DNA of 32,782 nucleotides, taken from assembly GCF_023573145.1 (NCBI RefSeq), contig NZ_CP097637.1:1-32782 (forward strand), in the 5' to 3' direction. A program made the translations under genes and the position numbers. The stretch comes from Aquincola tertiaricarbonis. Lineage in GTDB: Bacteria; Pseudomonadota; Gammaproteobacteria; Burkholderiales; Burkholderiaceae_C. Positions 1 to 8,817 of this stretch are shown piece after piece (positions within the stretch are counted from its first letter, which is position 1; the number at the start of each line of letters is the position of its first letter). Below the pieces are notes generated by a model. That model was not told the origin of the DNA. It saw only the letters and a list, made by a program, of their open reading frames with translations, and ran no database searches.

Positions 1-1163
1 AGCCAAAGCCGTATCTGAGAAACCTGAACGTCCGGTGGTTCGACTTTGACCTAACTAACGTGCTGCAGATGCGGTTTGAAGCCAGCGAGGCCGAGCGATA
101 CACCGTTCGCAAGGGAGACTTGGTCATTTGCGAGGGCGGGTATCCAGGGCGGGCCGCAGTGTGGGACTTCGACGAGCCCGTGTACTTCCAGAAGGCGCTG
201 CACCGGGTTCGCTTCCACGATCCGGGATACGCACGCTGGTGCCTCTACTACCTGCTGTACCAAGATGTCATCGGGCAGTTGCGCGCCCACTTCAATGGTG
301 CCGGGATTCAGCACTTCACTGGTGAAGCGCTGGCAAAGTTCGAGATTCCAGTTCCTCCGATCGATGAGGCATGCCGCCTCGTTGCCCTTCTCGACGAAGC
401 CTTTGAGGGCATCGCCACCGCCAAGGCCAACACCGAGAAGAGCCTACAGAACGCTCGGGAGTGGTCAGCCAGGCAGCTCGCGACCGCGCTGGGCGCTGCA
501 TCAGTAGGCGGCCGGTCCGACACACTGGAAAAGCTGGTGGCACCCAGCTGCACGCTGTCCTACGGCATCGTGCAACCTGGTGAGGACGTACCAGATGGTC
601 TGCCCGTGGTGCGCCCGGTCGATCTCGGTGACAGGAACGTGTACGCCAACAGCCTGAAGCGCATCGACCCCGCGCTGGCTCGGTCCTACGCACGCACGAC
701 CCTTGAAGGCAACGACCTCCTGCTCTGCGTCCGGGGAACCACCGGTACCGTCGCCGTGGCCGATCCCGCCTTGGCAGGCGCCAACGTGACGCGCGGCATC
801 GTTCCCATCCGTTTCGACCCACAGACCATCAGCCAGGCGCTCGGTTACTACCTGCTGCGCTCTGAGCCCGTGCAGGCACAAATCCGCGCGAAGACCTATG
901 GCACTGCACTCATGCAGATCAACATCGGTGACCTCAGAAAAATCGTCGTCGCGTTTCCTCCCCTGGAAGAGCAGGCCGCGCTCGTTGAGAAGCTCGATGC
1001 GATCCAGGAAGCCGCAGATCAGCTTGCCGATGTCTACGCACGCAAGCTCGCCGCCCTCACCGAGCTGAAGCACTCCCTGCTGCATCAGGCCTTCACCGGC
1101 GGCCTGTCACCACAGAACGACCGGCCGCTCCGCGGACATGACTTGCCATTGTGTACACAGTGA
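1..1163 (+). pseudogene. hsdS: hsdS, 3' part: type I restriction-modification specificity subunit, split by an IS
   Basis: The frame is open to the first base of the window, so the gene begins elsewhere. Its start lies at 31377-31464, on the far side of the IS. The protein would recognise the DNA target for HsdM and HsdR. The visible part has two target-recognition halves: the first contains KGDLVICEGGYPGR, the second NDLLLCVRGTTGTVAV. Each is followed by a conserved helical region (PVPPIDEACRLVALLDEAF and FPPLEEQAALVEKLDAI), as expected of HsdS. Rejoined to its 5' part the gene is 1,251 bp (416 residues), a normal length. The GTG at 60 is internal and not a likely start. A truncated product from this part alone would lack the N-terminus and part of the first recognition domain. 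Confidence 0.9.
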
Positions 1164-1172
1164 TTCACAATG
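1147..1172. promoter_or_regulatory. Probable operator of the Phd/YefM-PIN toxin-antitoxin pair
   Basis: A perfect 10-bp palindrome TGTGTACACA (1150-1159) sits inside wider arms CATTGTG (1147-1153) and CACAATG (1166-1172). GTGATTCAC (1160-1168) partly overlaps the right arm. The core TGTACA is the motif bound by YefM-type antitoxins in known yefM-yoeB operators. The site overlaps the last codons of hsdS and lies about 40 bp before the antitoxin start. This suggests that the toxin-antitoxin pair has its own autoregulated promoter inside the restriction operon. Confidence 0.6.
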
Positions 1173-1210
1173 CAGCTTCAGGGCCTGTAGCCCATCGCCT
1201 GGAGCACTCC

Positions 1211-1483
1211 ATGGAAACCAAGTCTGTCGGCATTCGCGAGTTCCGCGCCGGCCTGGCTGAGTTCATCGACAGCAAGCAGCCCGTTGCCGTGACGCGGCAT
1301 GGCCAGACCGTGGGCATCTTCATCCCCACGGCCCGCCCCACGCAGGTGGACCTGCAGGCCCTGCGCGACGCTGCAGACAAGCTCGAAGCCGTGATGTCGC
1401 TGTCTGAGGACGACGTAGAAGCCGCGGTGCGGGACTTCGACGCCCTGCGCAAGGGCGCAGCCCGCCGACGCGCTCGGACGTGA
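1211..1483 (+). CDS. Phd/YefM-family antitoxin
   Basis: 90 residues. The N-terminus (METKSVGIREFRAGLAEF, then VAVTRHGQTVGIFIP) is the Phd/YefM DNA-binding fold. The charged C-terminus would wrap the toxin. The ATG at 1211 fits the family start; an upstream in-frame GTG at 1151 would add residues unlike the family and run through the operator. The stop codon overlaps the GTG start of the PIN-domain gene by 4 bp, so the two are translationally coupled. The protein should neutralise the PIN ribonuclease and repress its own promoter through the TGTGTACACA palindrome just upstream. Confidence 0.85.
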   Translation: METKSVGIREFRAGLAEFIDSKQPVAVTRHGQTVGIFIPTARPTQVDLQALRDAADKLEAVMSLSEDDVEAAVRDFDALRKGAARRRART

Positions 1484-1932
1484 CGCCGCGCACCATCGTT
1501 CTGGATGCGAATGTGCTGATGCGCGCCGTGCTCGGCCGCAGGGTGGACCGTTTGCTGGAACGCTTTGCCTCGCAGGTGACCTTCTTGGCGCCAGAGGTGG
1601 CGTTCGAGGACGTGCAAGAGCACCTGGCCAGCGTGCTGACCAAACGCGATGAACTGAAGGCGCTGCAGCCCGCCCTTGAGAAACTGACGAAGCTCCGGCT
1701 GGTGGTGCGGGCGGTGGATCCGTCCGAGTATGAGCTCATGAAGCCGGCTGCATTGGCACGCATCGGTCCGCGCGACCCCGATGACTGGCCCATCCTGGCC
1801 TGTGCGCTTGCTGTGAACTGTCCCATCTGGACGGAAGACCGCGACTTCTTCGGCACCGGCGTTGCGACCTGGACGACAGCACTGGTCGAGCTTTACTTGG
1901 CCGGTCCGGATACAGAATCAGCAGAGCACTGA
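1480..1932 (+). CDS. PIN-domain toxin (VapC-like ribonuclease)
   Basis: 150 residues with the PIN nuclease pattern: Asp9 in VLDANVLM, Glu43 in AFEDV, Asp101/Asp102 in RDPDDWPILACAL and Asp120/Asp122 in WTEDRDF. These acidic residues bind the metal that cleaves RNA. The start is GTG, overlapping the stop of the Phd/YefM antitoxin. PIN toxins are most often paired with VapB, but pairs with Phd/YefM antitoxins are also known. It sits between hsdS and hsdR, 22 bp before hsdR, and could penalise loss of the restriction operon or of the plasmid. No frameshift or missing catalytic residue is visible. Confidence 0.85.
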   Translation: MTPRTIVLDANVLMRAVLGRRVDRLLERFASQVTFLAPEVAFEDVQEHLASVLTKRDELKALQPALEKLTKLRLVVRAVDPSEYELMKPAALARIGPRDPDDWPILACALAVNCPIWTEDRDFFGTGVATWTTALVELYLAGPDTESAEH

Positions 1933-1954
1933 CCACCACCGCACCAGCCCTACG

Positions 1955-4375
1955 ATGAACGAAGCCGAAACCCGTGCTGAGCACATCGACCCTGCGCTCA
2001 GGGCTGCCGGCTGGGGGGTGGTCGACGGCAGCAGGATCCGGCGAGAGGTCATCGCACCAGGTCGCCTGCAGGGCAAGGGACAGCGCACACAGGCCGATAT
2101 CGCCGACTATGTGCTGATCTACCGGAACACAAAACTCGCGGTGATCGAGGCCAAGGCCTGGGACAAGGAATACACCGAAGGCCTGGGCCAGGCCAAGAAG
2201 TACGCAGCCAAGCTGGCGGTGCGCTTCACGTACAGCACGAACGGGCAAGCCATCTATGGCGTCGACATGGCCCGCGGCACCGAAGGCGACGTGGCCCGTT
2301 ACCCCAGCCCCGACGAGCTGTGGGCGATGACCTTTGCCGACGCCGACCCGGCCAGCGCCACCTGGCGCGATCGCTTTGCGGCCGTCCCGTTCGAGGACAA
2401 GGGCGGCACCTGGCAGGGCCGCTACTACCAGGACATCGCCGTCTCGCGCGTGCTCGAAGCCATTGCCGCTGGTCGAGACCGCATCTTGCTGACCCTCGCC
2501 ACCGGCACCGGCAAGACCTTCATTGCCTTTCAGCTGGCCTGGAAGCTGTTCCAGAGCCGGTGGAATCTGAACGATTGGCGCGGCGGTACAGCGCCCAGCA
2601 GGCGCCCACGTGTGCTGTTCTTAGCCGACCGCAACAACCTGGCGGACCAGGCCTACAACGCGTTCTCGGCCTTTCCGGAGGATGCGCTGGTTCGCATCGA
2701 TCCAGACGACATCCGCAAGAAGGGCAGGGTGCCGAAGAACGGCAGCATCTTCTTCACTATCTTTCAGACCTTCATGAGCGGCAGGGGGCCGGATGGCCAG
2801 CCTCAGCCCTATTTTGGCGAGTACCCGCCCGACTTCTTCGACTTCATCGTCATCGACGAGTGCCACCGAGGCGGCGCCCGCGACGAAAGCTCGTGGCGCG
2901 CCATCCTGGAGTACTTCGCACCGGCCGTGCAGCTGGGCCTCACGGCCACGCCCAAGCGCACCATCAACGCTGACACCTACGCCTACTTTGGGGAGCCGGT
3001 GTACGTGTACTCGCTACGCGAAGGCATCAACGACGGCTACTTGACCCCGTTCCGGGTCAAACAGATCGCCACCACCCTGGACGAGTACGTCTACACGCCC
3101 GATGACGACGTGGTGGCCGGCAACATTGAACCTGGCCGGCGCTACGAGGAGAAGGACTTCAACCGGATCATCAAGATCATGGAGCGCGAGACATACCGCG
3201 TCCAGATCTTCATGAATCTGATCGACCAGCGCGAGAAGACCATCGTCTTTTGTGCAAGCCGGCTGCACGCGCTAGCGGTGCGCAACCTGGTCAACCAGCT
3301 CAAGGCACCCGGGCCGCACACGCGCGACCCGTTGTACTGCGTACGTGTGACCTCCAGCGATGGCGCGATCGGCGACGAGCACCTTCGTGCGTTTCAGGAC
3401 AACGAGAAGACGATCCCAACCATCCTGACCACATCGCAGAAGCTGTCCACGGGTGTGGATGCCCGAAACGTCCGCAACATCGTGCTGATGCGACCGGTTG
3501 CCTCGATGATCGAGTTCAAGCAGATCATTGGGCGTGGCACTCGCCTGTATGAGGGCAAGGACCACTTCACGATCTACGACTTCGTGCGGGCGCACCAGCA
3601 CTTCAGTGACCCTGACTGGGACGGTGAGCCCATTGCAGTGGGCCCACCAGATCCGCCTGAAGGCCGCGCTCCACGAGCCAGTGAAGCCGACCGTGGCGCT
3701 GACCCAGTCACGCCCCGTGGCACCGAGCCCGAAACTCCGAAACCCCGCCCGACGCCTATCGAGGTGAAGCTGGCCGACGGCAAGCTGCGCCGAGTGCAGC
3801 ACATGATCGCGACCACGTTCTGGAGCGCCGACGGTCGACCGATGTCGGCAGCGCAGTTCCTGGAGTCGCTGTTCGGCACCTTGCCCGCTTTCTTCAAGGA
3901 TGAGGACGAGCTGCGCCGGCTTTGGAGCGCACCGGACACCCGTAAGGCGCTGCTTTCTGGCTTGGCGGACAAGGGGTTCGGCCGGGAGGCGCTAGCGGAT
4001 ATGCAGAGGGTGATCGAAGCCGAAAACAGCGACCTGTTCGATGTGCTTGCGTACGTGGCCTTTGCCGTGGATCCTGTGACACGCGCTGATCGTGCTGCTG
4101 CAGCCAGCGCCGCGACGGCGGCGCAGCTGCCCGACAAGCAACACGCCTTCGTCGACTTTGTGCTCGCCCAGTACGTCAAGCAGGGCGTCGACGAGCTGGA
4201 CGCAGCAAAACTATCACCGCTGCTGCGGCTGCGCTACCGAGCGCTGAGCGATGCGTTTGCCGAGCTGGGCAAGCCCAATCAGGTGCGGCAGGTGTTCGTC
4301 GGTGTCCAGCAGCATTTATACGATGCAGCCATCAAGCCAAAATATCGTTCACAGGACCCACTGACTAAGAGATAG
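1955..4375 (+). CDS. hsdR: HsdR: type I restriction enzyme motor and nuclease subunit
   Basis: 806 residues from the ATG at 1955; upstream in-frame codons overlap the toxin gene and do not look like HsdR. An N-terminal PD-(D/E)xK nuclease has Asp51 (IADYVLIY) and Glu65-Ala-Lys67. The helicase motor follows: Walker A ATGTGKT at 182-188, DECH at 301-304, TATP at about 330-333 and the arginine-finger motif GRGTR near 526-530. The C-terminal third fits the EcoEI-type HsdR tail that docks on the methylase. HsdR translocates DNA and cuts it when HsdM-HsdS meets an unmodified site. The gene is intact, but with hsdS broken the complex cannot find targets. Confidence 0.93.
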   Translation: MNEAETRAEHIDPALRAAGWGVVDGSRIRREVIAPGRLQGKGQRTQADIADYVLIYRNTKLAVIEAKAWDKEYTEGLGQAKKYAAKLAVRFTYSTNGQAIYGVDMARGTEGDVARYPSPDELWAMTFADADPASATWRDRFAAVPFEDKGGTWQGRYYQDIAVSRVLEAIAAGRDRILLTLATGTGKTFIAFQLAWKLFQSRWNLNDWRGGTAPSRRPRVLFLADRNNLADQAYNAFSAFPEDALVRIDPDDIRKKGRVPKNGSIFFTIFQTFMSGRGPDGQPQPYFGEYPPDFFDFIVIDECHRGGARDESSWRAILEYFAPAVQLGLTATPKRTINADTYAYFGEPVYVYSLREGINDGYLTPFRVKQIATTLDEYVYTPDDDVVAGNIEPGRRYEEKDFNRIIKIMERETYRVQIFMNLIDQREKTIVFCASRLHALAVRNLVNQLKAPGPHTRDPLYCVRVTSSDGAIGDEHLRAFQDNEKTIPTILTTSQKLSTGVDARNVRNIVLMRPVASMIEFKQIIGRGTRLYEGKDHFTIYDFVRAHQHFSDPDWDGEPIAVGPPDPPEGRAPRASEADRGADPVTPRGTEPETPKPRPTPIEVKLADGKLRRVQHMIATTFWSADGRPMSAAQFLESLFGTLPAFFKDEDELRRLWSAPDTRKALLSGLADKGFGREALADMQRVIEAENSDLFDVLAYVAFAVDPVTRADRAAAASAATAAQLPDKQHAFVDFVLAQYVKQGVDELDAAKLSPLLRLRYRALSDAFAELGKPNQVRQVFVGVQQHLYDAAIKPKYRSQDPLTKR

Positions 4376-4698
4376 TGACAAGCGCCAAGTGACCTTTTCA
4401 CTTCCAGTCGCTCACGGTAAAAGGCACCTCCAAAATAACGGAAGCCTGAAATGCCTCGGTCCCCATTGAAAATGGTGAATATCGTTTAACGCCACCGTTT
4501 TACTTCATGGAGATTGTCAGCAACTCAGATTGATTCCGCTGGTAGTCCACTTGAGCTAGCCAGGAATGAAACCGATGGCCGCTAGTGTGCGCATGATGCG
4601 TAATGCGTCATTCAAACACTGTTCGCCGGGTTCATTACTGACCTCAGCTTCGGCCAGGCGCTTAGTTAAGCTATACCTCACTGAACAAGGCGTACATA
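4376..4698. other. Intergenic stretch after hsdR with a short hairpin
   Basis: No convincing gene. A perfect hairpin AAGTGA-ccttt-TCACTT lies at 4387-4403, 12 bp after the hsdR stop. It has no following T-run, so it is at best a weak or Rho-assisted terminator. Base composition becomes more AT-rich from here on, marking the edge of the restriction operon and the start of accessory DNA. Confidence 0.5.
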
Positions 4699-5331
4699 AT
4701 GCAACTGAATGCAAGAATAATGCGGCACTGCTATGCAGCATCAGTGATCACAATTGCCGCATTGAGCTCAGGCTGTATTGAGCAAACAGAACCAACGCTT
4801 GCAAAATCCACCGGGTCTACGTTATTGCCGCCAGGCACCTATACGCTATGCACGTTCCATGGTTCTCTATTTGGGGAGGGAAGGGGCAAAAGTTGCGAGA
4901 CGCTACATGCAATAGCAACTCGCCATCAAAACACATTGGCTGTTGATCAAAAATACCCGATAGAGATTGGCGGCAGGAACATCGTTGGAGTCACGTTCGA
5001 TGCGAAGTTCGATGAGAAGTCTGGACTTATAGAGGTAGAGGCTTCAGGAGACGCTGATCATTCCGCGTATTACTACCTTGGAGCGATTACTCATGTTGAA
5101 GAGCAAAAGCGGTGGGTTGTTTTTATAACTGACTGCTATCGACTCAAAGAGTCGCCGTATTTTTTTGAATACAAAGAGAACAATAATCTTAAAAATTGCT
5201 CTCCTAAGGACGACAAGTCTCGGAAGGCGCTGCACAAGTTCTTAATTGACGAGGCCAATCGCGGCGGAAATTTTCTCGACAATAAGAACTTTCATGTGCT
5301 GATTCCTATTGAGCAACGACGCACGCGTTAG
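4699..5331 (+). CDS. Putative lipoprotein of unknown function
   Basis: 210 residues, family not recognised. The N-terminus is a signal peptide ending in a lipobox (ITIAALSSGC), so the protein should be lipidated on that Cys and membrane-anchored. The mature part has paired cysteines (Cys in YTLCTFHG, SCETL, TDCYRL, KNCSP) that could form disulfides in the periplasm. The ATG at 4699 has an AAGG element upstream; an internal ATG at 4720 is an alternative start that keeps the lipobox. GC content is clearly lower than in the restriction genes, pointing to separate acquisition. It stands alone, with no partner gene on its strand within 600 bp. Confidence 0.65.
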   Translation: MQLNARIMRHCYAASVITIAALSSGCIEQTEPTLAKSTGSTLLPPGTYTLCTFHGSLFGEGRGKSCETLHAIATRHQNTLAVDQKYPIEIGGRNIVGVTFDAKFDEKSGLIEVEASGDADHSAYYYLGAITHVEEQKRWVVFITDCYRLKESPYFFEYKENNNLKNCSPKDDKSRKALHKFLIDEANRGGNFLDNKNFHVLIPIEQRRTR

Positions 5332-6024
5332 AATGAGTGACCGCTACCGGTCGAGACTATATTATAAATAATATTTATAGGCGCCAACATACCGCGTAAG
5401 TGGCGATAAAATAGGCTATCAATAACTTGTGGCGGGAAGAGGGTGGGCACCAAGAGCTGGTCGTGGTAGCTCTTGGTCCTGGACCAACTGACGCTGACCC
5501 TTGCCGGGTTGCCGCGCTCGTCGACTACCAGGGCGAAACCGCCAACCTAGCCAACATGCTCAATCTGCTGTTGGCCAAGCTCTGCAAGAGCTGCTGTCGC
5601 CGACGGCCTGTAGCGCCAAGGGCCATACGGCTCCTGATCACTCAGGCGTTCGGAATCGCGGGAACAGAGGGCGGAATGGCGATGCGTACTTGCGTGGCAA
5701 TGTGCTTTGGCTTGGTCGCAGCGTGTTGGCTCAGCAGCACCACAGCCTAGGGCGCGCTTCCAGCATTGCCGCCCCACAAACCTATGACGTCTGTACCCAC
5801 TTGGCACAACAGCTGGGCGACCCGTTCCTTGAGCGGGCTGGCCGGCGGTGTAACGTCGCTCTTGACCGCCTTCGCGAGAGGGGAGCCGATATAGACGAAA
5901 ATCCAAACTTACCACTATCAGTTGCTTGTACCCCGGCTGAAACAGCATAAGTTTGGACCTTGCGAGGCACTAGTACTTACACGACAGCAGAGAGCTTCCA
6001 ACCTCTCACGATAGAAGGAGTCTT
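5332..6024. other. Gene-poor stretch with an AT palindrome and probable gene debris
   Basis: A perfect 17-bp AT-only palindrome, TATAAATA-A-TATTTATA, lies at 5363-5379, just after the lipoprotein gene. From 5427 to about 5950 the DNA is GC-rich and open in several frames, but no frame resembles a protein family I know. A short hydrophobic start (MAMRTCVAMCFGLVAAC, from about 5676) stops quickly. I read this part as decayed sequence. Confidence 0.45.
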
Positions 6025-7011
6025 ATGACACGCACGGAGGAAGTGGAATCAATCGTAAGGCTGCAGTTTCCGCTCCTATTCGGAGAAAAGGAGCTAGTAA
6101 CAAACACTGAATTTGAGCTGGCGTTCAACGCGATTGCCGAGCAAGGAATCAAATGGGCTGAGCCCGCACTCAAACCAGAAACGCACAAACACCAGTGGAC
6201 TCTTGTGGGCACTTCCATCGCGCTTTATGCGTTAGTACTATTCAACGTACGAAAAGTGCAGATCGGCACTGCATCGATCTCAGTAGATCGACAAGTAATA
6301 ATCTGGTACTCAGTTTTCGCATTTGCGCTTTTGCTTACTTTCTTGCTCCGCGCGAGTCTTGACTTAAAGCGAGCCGCACTGGCCAGAGAGAAAGATTCCG
6401 AGAAGCTCGAAGGTTTGAATAATCTTGTTCAGGCCGCGTGGATAAGACGCAACATTGAATACCATTTCTTCCTTGAACTAAATAGCAAGATCCAGGGCAT
6501 TTATGGAGTCTACGACGAAGCACGTGGCCTCGCAATAGAATCAAAAGATTATAACATCAACGCCCTCAATCTAGATATTGAAGGTCTGAAGAAAATTCCT
6601 GATTACAGCAAAGAAATAGCTGCGCACGAAGAATTTTTGGCAAAAATGATCAAAAAGGTGGAGAAGGATTGCGAGCGGTTTAAAAATCAACTCCTCGAGT
6701 ATGAATCCAAAATCTCAACGAGAGCGAATGCAACTTCCAACCCAGAGTATGACCGTTGGACAAAGGGCCGCGAACTCTTTGATAGCCACTTAAAGCCTTG
6801 GTTCGACGCGCAAAATAGGTTGTTGAATGAGCATATCGCTGTATTAGAAGGAGCTAGCATGACGCGCGAGGGAATAATGCTAGACGCTCAGAAGAGCGTG
6901 CTGACTCGCGCAAGGCGCATTCAACATGCTTATGCCTTTACGGAGATAGCTCTACCTTCGGTGTTGGCCTGCGGTTCAGTGATATACGCGACATCCACCG
7001 TTCTGAAGTGA
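6025..7011 (+). CDS. Coiled-coil membrane protein of unknown function
   Basis: 328 residues from an ATG preceded by a strong ribosome-binding site (AGAAGGAG at about 6013-6020). There are two closely spaced membrane segments near residues 58-76 and 88-108, then a long charged helical part (about 115-290) likely to form a coiled coil. A third hydrophobic segment closes the C-terminus (about 305-325). The layout of paired helices, long cytosolic coil and terminal helix resembles membrane-bound effectors or scaffolds, but no catalytic motif is visible and I cannot name a family. GC is low for this plasmid, so it is probably foreign cargo. The next gene, at 7724, also starts with a membrane anchor. 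Confidence 0.7.
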   Translation: MTRTEEVESIVRLQFPLLFGEKELVTNTEFELAFNAIAEQGIKWAEPALKPETHKHQWTLVGTSIALYALVLFNVRKVQIGTASISVDRQVIIWYSVFAFALLLTFLLRASLDLKRAALAREKDSEKLEGLNNLVQAAWIRRNIEYHFFLELNSKIQGIYGVYDEARGLAIESKDYNINALNLDIEGLKKIPDYSKEIAAHEEFLAKMIKKVEKDCERFKNQLLEYESKISTRANATSNPEYDRWTKGRELFDSHLKPWFDAQNRLLNEHIAVLEGASMTREGIMLDAQKSVLTRARRIQHAYAFTEIALPSVLACGSVIYATSTVLK

Positions 7012-7723
7012 TGCGTGAACGTCGCTCAATGGCGCACGCCCCGACTTGCGTTTTAGTAGCTGGCGACGCGTCGAGTTACCGTGTTGGACAAAACGGCGAC
7101 GTTGCATAAAACACTAGATACGCGACGGTCCGCGACCAGCCGGGTGTCGGCTGCTCGCTCATGACATCTCGATAGCGTCCCTGAACGTTAGGTGCCATCG
7201 CAAGCTCGCTGGGTACACCGAGAAGCTGTGGCGAAGCTGCGATGGACCGTATCACGCGGAAGAGACACAGCCGACTAAGGCGGAAGGGGTGAAGGAGAGA
7301 TCTACTGCGCGCGGAACTACGCACCCCACCAGCCTGACGACTCAATTGATCGTGCCCGCCACTCCTTGGCTCACCACTCTTTACCTCCCATATCGCCTTC
7401 CGCTGCTTGGCTGGACTAGAGCAACATGGCGGCGCTCGATTTCATCATGCGCAATAGACGGCTGCCAGCAGCGAAATCAGTTGTCAACCACATTAGACGT
7501 ATGTACCGTCAAGACGATTCAGGGCTCGTGAGCTGGAGCGCACCTATTTGGTGCTGCAGCACGATGAGGAGCAGCCAACGGCATGAACGCGCGCCCTTGG
7601 CGTCAGAGTCAGCGCAGTGTCATTTGTCTTCATCAACCAGGAGGTGCATATGGCCAACCCCAACGCGTAATACCACCGTATAAGTCCTTGATTTGTGGCT
7701 AGACCACATCTTGAAAGAAGGAT
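7012..7723. other. Gene-poor stretch with one orphan start signal
   Basis: No frame here resembles a protein family. One striking signal is a perfect Shine-Dalgarno AGGAGGT (7639-7645) 4 bp before an ATG (7650) that reads Met-Ala-Asn-Pro-Asn-Ala and stops at 7668-7670. It is either a true six-residue leader peptide before the gene at 7724 or, more likely, the surviving first codons of a lost gene. Confidence 0.45.
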
Positions 7724-8242
7724 ATGGCAAGGCTGAAGTATATTTTGGAACTTTTAGCGGCCGCCGCGACTACTTTGGCCTTGCCTTTTGGTGTGTACCA
7801 ACTATGGCAGACAAACCGCACCCTCGCGCTAGAGAGAGCAAACCAAGCGGTGTCTCATTTCCTAGGCTCCGATGAGATGCTTGAGTTGGCAAAAAGAATA
7901 AGGTCAAAAACCAACGGCGGCACCCAGTATACCGCCGACATAATGAAAGACAGCGAGTTGCGCGGCGACGTCAACAATTACCTTAACAATTTAGAGCAGA
8001 TAGCTTATTTTACCAACAAAAAGCTTTATGATTTGGAGCTGATCCAAGGGCAGCTCGCAAATATAATATACAAACAAGCAAATGTTCACCTCTTATGCAA
8101 TGATGGAAGCCTGCCTGGGGGAGAGCCATGGAAAACTTACAGCGAGTGCTCGTTTAGAAACGCCAACCAATTTCCGGAGCTGAGGAAAGTTTACAGTGCC
8201 TGGTTCCCGCACGGGAAATTTGTCGATTATTCGGATAGGTAA
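7724..8242 (+). CDS. Small membrane-anchored protein, possibly DUF4760-like
   Basis: 172 residues. An N-terminal hydrophobic helix (residues about 5-27, YILELLAAAATTLALPFGVYQLW) is followed by a soluble helical domain. This contains NYLNNLEQIAYFTNKKLYDLELI, a pattern of the kind found in DUF4760-type proteins (helical, single anchor, function unknown). The ATG at 7724 has AAGAAGGA immediately before it, closer than usual but the only good signal. The low GC matches the gene at 6025, so the two may have arrived together, although 700 bp of debris separates them. The family match is from memory of the pattern, not a search. Confidence 0.6.
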   Translation: MARLKYILELLAAAATTLALPFGVYQLWQTNRTLALERANQAVSHFLGSDEMLELAKRIRSKTNGGTQYTADIMKDSELRGDVNNYLNNLEQIAYFTNKKLYDLELIQGQLANIIYKQANVHLLCNDGSLPGGEPWKTYSECSFRNANQFPELRKVYSAWFPHGKFVDYSDR

Positions 8243-8817
8243 TCATCGCAACCCACAATCCTTGCTTAATCGGTCGAACTCTTTGCGCAGGCTGATTGCA
8301 ATCCTGTGCTGTCGATAAAATATGTTATCGACATTACGGCGAAATGTTAGTAGGCTCAATTTGCCAATGGCGCGCCCTGCGAGATACCGACCCGCCCGAG
8401 GCTTCCTTGATTGACTTATTGACATAGCTGCGGCGGAGGTACTAGTCTAACTGCGCAACCGGTTGTGAGTCGCGGATATTCATTTGGCAGGGCTCGGCGC
8501 CCAGGCGTGCTTGCATACGCCGCCCAGGACATCATGTGTCAGTCGCTCAACTCCAGTGTGAGTGCATTGCCGTCAACGTCGGAAGTCGCAACAGAACCCT
8601 GGCCAGCAGTCGGCCGGCGGTGGAAGCCAAACGAACAGGTGCCTCGTTGGCACAACGATTCCAGCGCGAACCACTTCAGGTATGTTCACAACACGCTGAA
8701 GGTGGCAGCTAAACTGTCAGAGCAATTGGTGAAAACTCGCCGAAAAGCCACCGCTAGCGGTGCATCCGCTTTCCATGATGGTAAGCTTGGTCATCAAACT
8801 TGGCGCGGGCGACTTTC
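8243..8817. other. Gene-poor stretch before the large lipoprotein gene
   Basis: A 60-codon frame on the minus strand (8243-8425) and a 118-codon frame on the plus strand (8465-8821) are open. Neither has a convincing ribosome-binding site or family resemblance, and the second runs through the start of the real gene at 8818. I see no RNA gene or clear promoter. Confidence 0.4.

Noticed and set aside
5427..5950. Overlapping frames possibly from an IS66-like transposase
   Set aside because: Only a faint resemblance (a KFGPCE stretch near 5950); too weak to call.
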